Positions 32,958-40,363 of a stretch of 40,363 nt of DNA are shown piece after piece. Position 1 is the stretch's first letter; each line of letters opens with the position of its first letter. Made by a program: the position numbers and the translations under genes. The DNA is from Nostoc sp. NMS8 (lineage in GTDB: Bacteria; Cyanobacteriota; Cyanobacteriia; Cyanobacteriales; Nostocaceae). The stretch is taken from assembly GCF_017115045.1 (NCBI RefSeq), contig NZ_JABXKK010000116.1, forward strand, positions 1 through 40,363. The letters run 5' to 3'. The notes beneath the pieces were generated by a model. It was not told where the DNA came from, did not search any database, and worked only from the letters and a program-made list of their open reading frames with translations.

Positions 32958-32971
32958 CGCAGATTTAAGCG
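32953..32971 (+). promoter_or_regulatory. Weak Pho-box-like pair before the phytase gene
   Basis: TTTAACGC (32953-32960) and TTTAAGCG (32964-32971) share the TTTAA core at an 11-bp spacing, but each misses two consensus positions. The first overlaps the nuclease stop codon. The phytase gene may instead be read from the nuclease promoter. Confidence 0.25.
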
Positions 32972-33114
32972 ATCGCTCTTTGGGGAAACTTAAAGGCGAT
33001 CGGTTGATCTCACGCATGAGGTAACACAGGCGTAGAGAGTAAGAGTTTGAAATGAAGGCTTTTGCAAGAAACGCCCACTCCCAATTTTCTTGGAATCTAT
33101 CTTGAAATTTAACT

Positions 33115-36100
33115 ATGGTTACTACAAACACAATTCGCTTTTCTCAGTTCAATGAACCAGGGACAACCATTCCCAATATTGGGTTTGTGAAGCAGAGTAT
33201 TTTTCCCACAGGCTTTATTCCTACTGGTGTGGCGGGAACTGTGAATGGAGTACAAACTCCAGTGGGTGGACTTTCTGGTGTCACTTATGATGCCGCAAAT
33301 AATCGCTATTACGCGATCTCAGACGATCGCTCCCAAGTTGCCCCGGCCCGTTTTTACACCTTTACTGCCACCGATTCCGGGGTGAATTTTACTAATGTCA
33401 CTCCCCTAAAAGATACCAACGGCAATTTTTTTGCAACCAACAGCCTCGACACAGAAGGCATTGCTTTAACCAACAATGGTACAGTCTTTATCTCTTCCGA
33501 GGGCGAAGTCAATCCTACTGCTGGTCGGGTGACTAATCCCTTTATTAAAGAGTTTTCGCTGGCTACAGGGCAAGAAGTGCGATCGCTACTTGTCCCCAGT
33601 AAATTCCTACCAGTAGTTCAAGATACCAACGGCGATGGTATTGTCAATGCAGGTGATACGCAGACATCAGGTGTTTACAATAACTTAGCCTTTGAAAGTC
33701 TCACTATTACACCCGACCAGAAAACTTTATTCACCGCCACTGAAAACGCCCTGTACCAAGATGGATTAAAGGCTTCACTCACCAGTGGCAGCCGTTCCCG
33801 GATTCTGCAATATAATCTGGTTACAGGACAGCCAGAAAAAGAATACCTCTATATTACTGATGCGATCGCCCAATCACCCAGCCCTAGCACAGGCTCGGCT
33901 GACAATGGTTTGGCAGATTTATTAGCGATCGATAATCGTGGCACTTTCCTAGCGTTGGAACGCTCCTTTGCCCAAGGTGTAGGCAACACCATCAAAATCT
34001 ACGAAGTTTCTTTGCAAGGTGCAACTGACATTAGTTTCTACGATTCTCTAAATAATTTGAGTGCTGAACAACTAGCAGCTATCAAACCCGCTCAAAAGCG
34101 CTTACTGTTGAATTTAACTGACCTGAATTTGCCTACTGATGTAAACCACCCGATTACAGGAGTGGATAACATAGAAGGTATTGCCTTCGGCCCCAAACTA
34201 GCAGATGGTCGTCAGTCCATTGTGTTGGTGAGTGACAACAACTTTGGTAGTACCCAATATACCCAAATCCTCACCTTGGGTGCAGACTTAGTTCCCACCG
34301 CTGCACCCACAGTAGAAACTCGTCCCGATCTATTTGATGATGAAAATCCAGCACTACCTGTTGTAGATCAAAATGCTGATGCTGATGACCCAGCCATTTA
34401 TGTTAATGCCACAAATGCTGCCGATAGCCTAGTACTAACCTCAGTCAAAAATGCTGGATTACGGGTTTATGACTTGTCTGGTAATTTGTTGCAGACAGTT
34501 AATCCTGGTGGTATTCGCTACAACAACATTGATTTGCAATACGGTTTTAAATTAGGCAATCAATCTATTGATATTGCCGTAGCTAGCGATCGCCAAAATG
34601 ACAAACTAGCAATCTTCAAAATCAACCCCAACCCCACCACCCCCGGTCAATACCTGGAAAATATCACCGATAGTAATATTGGTACAATCTTCCAAACATC
34701 ACCTTTTGAACCTCCCTATTCTCCATCAACTCGCAGTTCTTACGGACTTACCTTATACCGTAGCCCTATAACGAATGATTACTATGTCTTTACCAGTCGC
34801 CGCCAAACTGGAGACATAGCTCAATTCAAATTGATTGACAAAGGTAATGGCCAAATTGGGGCGGAACTGGTGCGCGAGTTCACCATCCCCTCACCCACCG
34901 CAGCAGGGCGTTCTCCCCAAACGGAAGGTATGGTGGTTGATCAAGAAACCGGCTTTCTCTATATCGCCCAAGAAGATGTAGGCATTTGGAAATTCCAGGC
35001 AGAACCGGATGGTGGCACAACAGGTAAGCTAATCGATCGCGTCCGTTTTGAGGGTGGTTCTCACCTCACCGATGATGCCGAAGGGTTGACCATCTACTAC
35101 GGCAAAAATGGTACAGGCTACTTGTTAGCATCCAGCCAAGGCGATAGCACCTTTGTTGCCTACACACGTGAAGGTAATAACGAATACGTGGGTAACTTTG
35201 CCATTGGTAACAATGGGTCAATTGACAGCGTGCAAGAGTCAGATGGTGCTGATGTCATTAACGTGCCACTGGGGCCTAGCTTCCCATTTGGTTTATTTGT
35301 CACTCAAGACGGCTCCAATGAACCAGCCGAAACCATCGATGGCGAAAATGTCAACTCTAACTTCAAGCTAGTACCTTGGGAAAATATAGCCAATGCCTTC
35401 CCCAATTCTCTAAATCTCGACACCACTAGTTACGATCCTCGTAATCCTGCTAACCTGACAACTTTCCCCGGCAATTTTGGTTCTAGCAACAGCGATAATG
35501 TGACAGTTCAACCAGGAAAAACACTCTTAGCAGGTGACGGAGCCGATTTTGTCGAGGGTACTGAAAATAACACAATCCAGGCTGGAAGCGGTAATGACAC
35601 TGTACTCGTAGGTAGCAACTCTTCAGTATCAGGCGGAGACGGTGACGATCAAGTTGTAATTGGTCAAAATGGCCCGGCTAAAAATACCAATGCTGATGGT
35701 GGCAATGGTAATGATGTTATTACCGTGGTGGAAGCCAGTGGTAGTAATAATTTGTTTGGGGCGGCAGGTGATGATATTCTCACAGTAATTGAAGGTTCTC
35801 ATCAATCATTATTCGGTGGTTCAGGTAACGACACCCTCACCAGTAACGGCAGCAATAACCGTCTTTATGGTGGTTCTGGTGACGACAAACTCTTCTCCAA
35901 TGCCAATGAATCTCTGTTTGGTGGCGATGGTGATGATGTGCTATTTGCTGGTCAACAGGGTGATAATAGCCTAGCTGGAGGTACTGGTGCTGACCAATTC
36001 TGGATTGCTAACGCCAGTCTGCCAACTAGCAAGAATATCGTGACTGACTTTGCGATCGGCATTGATAAAATCGGGCTTGGCGGTATTGGTGTTAGTCAAT

Positions 36101-36240
36101 TTAGTGGTTTAACACTATTGCAACAGAGTAATGACACTTTGGTGAAGATAGGAAATACTAATTTGGTTTTATTAGTTGGAATTACATCAACTAATCTTAC
36201 AGCCAATGATTTTGTTTTCTCTACTAGTGTATCAGCTTAA
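33115..36240 (+). CDS. Exported RTX-type beta-propeller phytase
   Basis: The 1041-residue protein has an esterase-like phytase-family domain (about 1-390; GGLSGVTYDAANNRYYAISD, DTEGIALTNNGTVFISSEGE, VDNIEGIAFGPKL). A beta-propeller phytase domain follows (410-760; NADADDPAIYVNATNAADSL, DLQYGFKLGNQSIDIAVASD, PQTEGMVVDQETGFLYIAQE, LTDDAEGLTIYY). The C-terminal quarter has acidic GG/GD calcium-binding repeats (795-960) and a final domain of the secretion-signal type. Beta-propeller phytases cleave phosphate from calcium-phytate. It follows the nuclease gene by 157 bp in the same orientation. Its repeat region is nearly the same as that of the next gene. Confidence 0.92.
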   Translation: MVTTNTIRFSQFNEPGTTIPNIGFVKQSIFPTGFIPTGVAGTVNGVQTPVGGLSGVTYDAANNRYYAISDDRSQVAPARFYTFTATDSGVNFTNVTPLKDTNGNFFATNSLDTEGIALTNNGTVFISSEGEVNPTAGRVTNPFIKEFSLATGQEVRSLLVPSKFLPVVQDTNGDGIVNAGDTQTSGVYNNLAFESLTITPDQKTLFTATENALYQDGLKASLTSGSRSRILQYNLVTGQPEKEYLYITDAIAQSPSPSTGSADNGLADLLAIDNRGTFLALERSFAQGVGNTIKIYEVSLQGATDISFYDSLNNLSAEQLAAIKPAQKRLLLNLTDLNLPTDVNHPITGVDNIEGIAFGPKLADGRQSIVLVSDNNFGSTQYTQILTLGADLVPTAAPTVETRPDLFDDENPALPVVDQNADADDPAIYVNATNAADSLVLTSVKNAGLRVYDLSGNLLQTVNPGGIRYNNIDLQYGFKLGNQSIDIAVASDRQNDKLAIFKINPNPTTPGQYLENITDSNIGTIFQTSPFEPPYSPSTRSSYGLTLYRSPITNDYYVFTSRRQTGDIAQFKLIDKGNGQIGAELVREFTIPSPTAAGRSPQTEGMVVDQETGFLYIAQEDVGIWKFQAEPDGGTTGKLIDRVRFEGGSHLTDDAEGLTIYYGKNGTGYLLASSQGDSTFVAYTREGNNEYVGNFAIGNNGSIDSVQESDGADVINVPLGPSFPFGLFVTQDGSNEPAETIDGENVNSNFKLVPWENIANAFPNSLNLDTTSYDPRNPANLTTFPGNFGSSNSDNVTVQPGKTLLAGDGADFVEGTENNTIQAGSGNDTVLVGSNSSVSGGDGDDQVVIGQNGPAKNTNADGGNGNDVITVVEASGSNNLFGAAGDDILTVIEGSHQSLFGGSGNDTLTSNGSNNRLYGGSGDDKLFSNANESLFGGDGDDVLFAGQQGDNSLAGGTGADQFWIANASLPTSKNIVTDFAIGIDKIGLGGIGVSQFSGLTLLQQSNDTLVKIGNTNLVLLVGITSTNLTANDFVFSTSVSA
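35497..36000. repeat. RTX repeat cassette shared with the downstream gene
   Basis: About 500 bp within the phytase gene match 39860-40363 in the glycerophosphodiesterase gene, roughly nine bases in ten by eye. Shared segments include GQNGPA, DGGNGNDVITVVEASGSNN and NGSNNRLYGGSGDDKLFSNA (one change). Conserved at DNA level, it suggests duplication or gene conversion. Confidence 0.8.
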
Positions 36241-36273
36241 TTTTCTGCCTAGCTTTTGAGAGAAAAGGCTTTC

Positions 36274-36301
36274 GTAGGGACGTATAGCTGTACGTCCCTA
36301 C
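36274..36301 (+). terminator. Terminator after the phytase gene
   Basis: GTAGGGACGTA (36274-36284) and TACGTCCCTAC (36291-36301) form an 11-pair stem with a six-base loop, 34 bp beyond the stop codon. AGTTTATTTATT follows. The stem is also a common dispersed motif in cyanobacteria. Confidence 0.65.
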
Positions 36302-36380
36302 AGTTTATTTATTGGATTGGGAATTTGATGCGATCGCTAGCCAATTACAGCAGTTTTCATGTATTTAAACCACATCTGTC

Positions 36381-36643
36381 GTAAGGGCACAGCATTGCTC
36401 ATTGGTGTCAACTTAACATGAAACCGCACGTCCGCCAGGGAATATAATTCCCTGTCTCATAGCTAAAGTCATCTGAAGATGACTAAAATATCGCCAAAAA
36501 TCCCTAGTCTACTTCAGTAGACTTGCGCTATTAGTCAGGAATTATATTCCCTGGCGGGCTGGTGGGATGGCGGGTGAACAACACCCAATGAGTACGCTAT
36601 TTTTGGCTTAAGTTGACACCAATGAGCATTGCTGTGCCCCTAC
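36381..36643. repeat. Nested palindromic element, 263 bp
   Basis: The outer arms are 36 bp each (36381-36416 and 36608-36643) with two mismatches and contain CATTGGTGTCAACTTAA. Inside, CCGCCAGGGAATATAATTCC (36432-36451) pairs perfectly with 36538-36557. Within that are two short hairpins, AGTCATCT-GA-AGATGACT (36467-36484) and AGTCTACT-TC-AGTAGACT (36506-36523). There is no open frame. It is probably a MITE-like repeat built from an older repeat in a newer one. Confidence 0.8.
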
Positions 36644-36766
36644 CGCGTGGTCTATTTACCTGAAAATAGCTGTAAAACTAATATAATTCAAATCATATCT
36701 CTTCGTAATTATCGAAACGACTTATATCTATTGTTTTTATCTCAATATGATTAAATTCATAAAAAT

Positions 36767-36859
36767 TGTAGGTTGGGTGAAGCAAAGCACAACCCAAAAA
36801 AGCTCTGATGAAAATGTTGGTTTAGGGTATCTTTCTACGTTCCTCAAAAACAACCTACA
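36767..36859. repeat. Short inverted-repeat element
   Basis: TGTAGGTTG (36767-36775) and CAACCTACA (36851-36859) bound a 93-bp segment of the GTTGGGT/ACCCAA type seen widely in cyanobacterial spacers. A 64-codon frame across it is not called as a gene. Confidence 0.5.
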
Positions 36860-36952
36860 CGAATTCAATATTTTGACACTAACTGAACCATATTGGTTTT
36901 TATTCTTTGTTCTTAAAATTCAACAAAAAATACTTTTTTAGTTTAGATATAC

Positions 36953-36993
36953 TTTAATCCTTTCTTCTGCCTAACTTATTCTTTTCTTAATCT
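36953..36993 (+). promoter_or_regulatory. Candidate Pho box before the glycerophosphodiesterase gene
   Basis: Four octamers at an exact 11-bp period: TTTAATCC (36953), CTTCTGCC (36964), CTTATTCT (36975) and CTTAATCT (36986). The last fits PyTTAAPyPyT fully, the first and third miss one position each, and the second is poor. It lies 477 bp before the start codon on the same strand. The rest of the 36644-37470 gap is AT-rich with no gene. Confidence 0.65.
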
Positions 36994-37470
36994 TTTAATG
37001 AAAATATTAATAATGCTCAAATTCTCTCATAACTACTATCGACAAACTTAAGCTTGGAATCTAGTTGCACACTTGTACTCGATATAGCAATCCGATTTGA
37101 TTTCTGAATCACTCGTAGAGGTAAGGGACTGGGGATTGGGGACTGAGGACTGGGAAGAAGGAATAAAGCTGTACTGAGTTTTGTTCAAAAATCAAATAGG
37201 AGTCCCATAGCACAGATTAGTAGTGAATTACGACTATCATTCATTACTCCAGCTTTCAAAAACTCGGAAAAAACACGTTTTTTGTAAATGTATTCTCGGA
37301 ATTAATTGCAGCATATTACTGAGATTAACTATATTTTTGTAATTCTGAAATACCCCCATAATTCCAGTTTATATAGTGAAAACGTGATTTTTTACCAAGT
37401 GATGTAATTAGAGAACTTGAATAGTTTGTGATGTAGCTAAATCCAAATATCCAAAAAAAAATTCTAAATT

Positions 37471-40363
37471 ATGGCAATTGAGAACGGAATACTTGCGACA
37501 CCTGTACCCCAAGTTGAGTTAGTCGGTTTTGCCTCATTACCTGCTGATACCTTTAGTAATGGGCCAACTTCTGGTCAGGGAATTTCCGCCAATGGTAGAA
37601 CCGGGCCTTTCCCAGGACAGCCAATACAGGGTTTTAGCGGTGTTCAATTTGCTAACAGCAACTCTCTCTACTTCCTCTCAGATAATGGCTACGGCAGCAA
37701 AGATAATAGTGCAGATTTTCTACTGCGAATCAATCGTCTAGACCCAAATTTTAAGGGAATAGAAAATGGAGATGGCAGCGTTAAAGTCTTAGACTACATC
37801 CAATTGTCTGACCCTAACCACAAAGTTCCTTTTGGAATTGTTAACGAAGCAACTAATGATAGATTACTAACAGGTGCAGATTTTGATGTAGAGTCATTCG
37901 TCTTTGATAAAGATGGGACAATCTGGATTGGAGATGAGTTCGGCCCTTACCTACTGCATTTTGATGCCACTGGTAAGTTGTTGGAAGCTCCTATTGCAAC
38001 ACCTGACCATTTCAAAACTTTAAATGGAGAAACACCTAAAGTCATTGGTCACAGAGGTGCAAGTGGCTATCGTCCAGAACACACCTTAGAGTCTTATAAG
38101 CAAGCAATTGCGCGAGGCGCTGACTTTATTGAACCTGACTTGGTAGTAACCAAAGATGGAGTGCTAATTGCTCGCCATGAACCTGCTTTAGCAGTTTTGA
38201 ATGCTGATGGCACTGTCAACTTCAACAATACAACCACAGATGTTTACAAGCATCCAGAGTTTGCCGATCGCAAAAAAACGGTAAGTTTAGATGGAAACAC
38301 AATTACAGGTTGGTTTGCTGAAGACTTCACTTTAGCTGAAATCAAGACTTTACGCGCAGAAGAACGTCTACCTTTTAGAGATCATTCCTTTGACGATCAA
38401 TTTGAGATTCCTACCCTCACAGAAATCATCAACCTGGTTAAGCAAGTAGAAGCCGAGACAGGTAAAAAGATTGGTATCTACCCTGAAACGAAGCATCCAA
38501 CCTATTTTGCGAATGAAGCTACTTATGTAGGCACTACGGACAAAATACACAGAAACATCAGTCAGTTACTAATTGATACACTGAAGGCAAATAACTTCAC
38601 TGACCCCAGTCGCATCTTTATCCAGTCCTTTGAAGTAAGTAACCTCAAAGAACTGCATAATACTATCATGCCTGCGGCTGGAGTGGATATTCCACTAGTT
38701 CAATTGCTAGATGCAAGTGACATTGATATCAACGGCAAAATCATCGAAAGTCAGCCTTATGATTTGAAGGTAAGTGGTGACACTCGCACCTATGGCGACT
38801 TGCGAACACCCCAAGGCTTGGCTGAAGTTGCCACTTATGCTGATGGCATTGGCCCTTGGAAGCGGATGATTGTTAGCGTCAAAGGTACTGATGCTAATGG
38901 TGATGGCAAAGCCGATGATGTGAATGGAGATGGAGTAGTCAATGATGCTGATAAGACAACATTACCTCCCTCTACCTTAATTCAAGATGCTCATAATGCA
39001 GGGTTGCAGGTTCATCCTTATACTTTCCGAGCAGAAGATCAATACTTAGCAGCAGATTACAAAGGCCAGCTAGCACTAGAAATTCAGCAGTTCTATCAAT
39101 TAGGTGTAGACGCGCTATTTAGTGATTTCCCAGATATCGCGGATGAAGTACGGGATCAACTCAGAGACAATCCTCAGTATAATGTAGTGCGATCGCCACA
39201 AAATCCCGATGTGCTTTCAGGTGATGCCTTTGCTAACTTGGGTGGCTCCAAAGGTTTTGAGGGTGGAGCAATTAACGCCAGCAAAACCAAGCTTTATTTC
39301 CTCCTAGAAGGTACTGTTCAAGGCGATACTCCTGGTGCTTTGCGGATTAACGAATTTGACCTCGCTAGCCACAAATACAGCAATCAGTTACTTTACTACA
39401 GATTAGATAATCCGTCAAATTCCATCGGGGATTTAGCAGTCATTAATGACAATGAGTATCTAGTCATTGAACGGGATAACAATCAGGGAGCTGCGGCTAA
39501 ATTTAAGAGGATTTACAAAATAGACTTGTCTAAGACAGATTCTAATGGCTATGTCGCTAAAGAAGAAGTTGCAGACTTGTTAAATATCAAAGACCCCAAC
39601 GACTTGAATGGAGATGGCAAAACTACTTTTGATTTCCCATTCCAAACCATTGAAAATGTTCTGGTTGTTGACAAAAATACCATTTTGGTAGCCAATGACA
39701 ACAACTATCCTTTTTCTACAGGTCGTCCGGGGAATGATCCTCAAAATCCAGTCATCGACAACAATGAAATTCTACTGCTGAAGTTGGAGAAGCCGCTTAA
39801 TCTTGCTCCTGGCTTAGGTCAGCCAAAAGCTGAAGAAATTAATTTTGGCTCCACCACTGGCGATAATGTTACCGTTCAGCCAAATCAAAGCATATTAACA
39901 GGTGACGGAGCCGATTTTGTAGAAGGTACTAAAAGTAACACAATCCAGACTGGAAATGGTGAAGATACGGTGCTAGTTGGGGGTTACTCTTCAGTGGCCA
40001 CAGGAGAGGGTAACGATCAGATATTTATTGGTCAAAACGGCCCGGCTCAAAATACGATTGCCGATGGTGGTAATGGTAATGATGTTATTACCGTAGTGGA
40101 AGCTAGTGGTAGTAATAATTTAATTGGAGCCTCAGGTGATGATACTCTCTCAGTAATTGAAGGTTCTCGTCAATCATTATTTGGTGGCTCAGGCAATGAT
40201 ACCCTCACCAGTAGCGGTAGCAATAACCGTCTTTACGGTGGTTCTGGAGATGACAAACTCTTCTCCAATGCCAATGATTCTCTATTTGGTGGCGATGGTG
40301 ATGATGTGCTATTTGCTGGTCAAGGGGGTAGTAATAGCCTGACTGGTGGTACTGGTATTGACC
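37471..40363 (+). CDS. Exported RTX-type glycerophosphodiester phosphodiesterase, cut by the window end
   Basis: The frame opens at ATG 37471 (MAIENGILATPVPQVELVGF) and runs 964 codons without a stop. Residues about 15-185 are the first half of an esterase-like phytase-family propeller (WIGDEFGPYLLHFDATGKLL). The GDPD domain follows, KVIGHRGASGYRPEHTLESY, with catalytic residues H194, E221 and D223, and H236. A calcium-loop stretch (DANGDGKADDVNGDG) lies at about 475. The second propeller half resumes at about 595 (GGSKGFEGGAINASKTKLYF). From about 800, acidic repeats close to those of the phytase protein begin. It should release glycerol phosphate from glycerophosphodiesters outside the cell. 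Confidence 0.92.
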   Translation, partial: MAIENGILATPVPQVELVGFASLPADTFSNGPTSGQGISANGRTGPFPGQPIQGFSGVQFANSNSLYFLSDNGYGSKDNSADFLLRINRLDPNFKGIENGDGSVKVLDYIQLSDPNHKVPFGIVNEATNDRLLTGADFDVESFVFDKDGTIWIGDEFGPYLLHFDATGKLLEAPIATPDHFKTLNGETPKVIGHRGASGYRPEHTLESYKQAIARGADFIEPDLVVTKDGVLIARHEPALAVLNADGTVNFNNTTTDVYKHPEFADRKKTVSLDGNTITGWFAEDFTLAEIKTLRAEERLPFRDHSFDDQFEIPTLTEIINLVKQVEAETGKKIGIYPETKHPTYFANEATYVGTTDKIHRNISQLLIDTLKANNFTDPSRIFIQSFEVSNLKELHNTIMPAAGVDIPLVQLLDASDIDINGKIIESQPYDLKVSGDTRTYGDLRTPQGLAEVATYADGIGPWKRMIVSVKGTDANGDGKADDVNGDGVVNDADKTTLPPSTLIQDAHNAGLQVHPYTFRAEDQYLAADYKGQLALEIQQFYQLGVDALFSDFPDIADEVRDQLRDNPQYNVVRSPQNPDVLSGDAFANLGGSKGFEGGAINASKTKLYFLLEGTVQGDTPGALRINEFDLASHKYSNQLLYYRLDNPSNSIGDLAVINDNEYLVIERDNNQGAAAKFKRIYKIDLSKTDSNGYVAKEEVADLLNIKDPNDLNGDGKTTFDFPFQTIENVLVVDKNTILVANDNNYPFSTGRPGNDPQNPVIDNNEILLLKLEKPLNLAPGLGQPKAEEINFGSTTGDNVTVQPNQSILTGDGADFVEGTKSNTIQTGNGEDTVLVGGYSSVATGEGNDQIFIGQNGPAQNTIADGGNGNDVITVVEASGSNNLIGASGDDTLSVIEGSRQSLFGGSGNDTLTSSGSNNRLYGGSGDDKLFSNANDSLFGGDGDDVLFAGQGGSNSLTGGTGID
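39860..40363. repeat. RTX repeat cassette, second copy (continues past the window)
   Basis: This is the partner of the segment at 35497-36000. The match begins near NVTVQP and continues to the last base, so the true extent cannot be seen. Confidence 0.8.

Noticed and set aside
36747..36941. 64-codon frame
   Set aside because: It covers an inverted-repeat element of the GTTGGGT type and AT-rich DNA; composition is not that of a gene.

Overview
The window looks like chromosome from a filamentous, Nostoc-like cyanobacterium. It carries oxygenic-photosynthesis genes (ferredoxin-thioredoxin reductase catalytic chain, Mg-chelatase H subunit, a helical carotenoid protein). HIP1 octamers (GCGATCGC) are dense in and between genes, and the repeat families are of the kind that litter Nostoc genomes. 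The genus is inferred; nothing in the window proves the species.

Layout. 1-2040: an accessory patch with a repeat end, a broken copy of the 5' end of a DUF58 gene, a DUF29 gene and a VapBC-type toxin-antitoxin pair. 2291-7522: mostly housekeeping genes on the plus strand (DUF58, ftrC, DUF309, then lptA-like, lptB-like and lptF/G-like genes for lipopolysaccharide export). 7672-10935: CBS-domain protein, a disordered acidic protein, a helical carotenoid protein and a MacB/LolD-type ATPase. 10942-15809: an accessory island with a Uma2 fragment, a HicA/HicB pair, an 18-copy 21-bp tandem array, a RelE/ParE-type pair, a retropepsin-like gene broken by one stop, dispersed repeats, a copy of the 3' end of chlH and an intact Uma2 gene. 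15863-19849: chlH. 20343-22570: an unrecognised cluster of small membrane proteins facing an HTH gene across a divergent promoter with a 12-bp inverted repeat. 22637-24143: two nuclease-fold genes (a PD-(D/E)XK protein and an Rpn-family protein). 24473-26849: LpxB-like glycosyltransferase, a membrane protein, a short inverted-repeat element with a target duplication, and a DUF1636 gene under a cobalamin riboswitch. 27684-40363: three very large genes for exported RTX-type proteins.

The strongest system-level reading is the last block. The three exported proteins are an ExeM/NucH-type nuclease, a beta-propeller phytase and a glycerophosphodiesterase (cut by the window end). Each could release phosphate from a different polymer or ester outside the cell: DNA, phytate, and deacylated phospholipids. 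Arrays of 8-bp PyTTAAPyPyT-like repeats at an 11-bp period, the known layout of cyanobacterial Pho boxes, lie upstream of the first and third genes, with a weaker pair before the second. This suggests a PhoB-controlled phosphate-scavenging locus.

The second theme is genome wear around accessory genes. Truncated copies of neighbouring gene ends (DUF58 5' end, chlH 3' end, and a short Rpn-gene segment) lie beside toxin-antitoxin, Uma2 or nuclease-fold genes. The best candidate for something undescribed is the divergent HTH/membrane cluster at 20343-22570.
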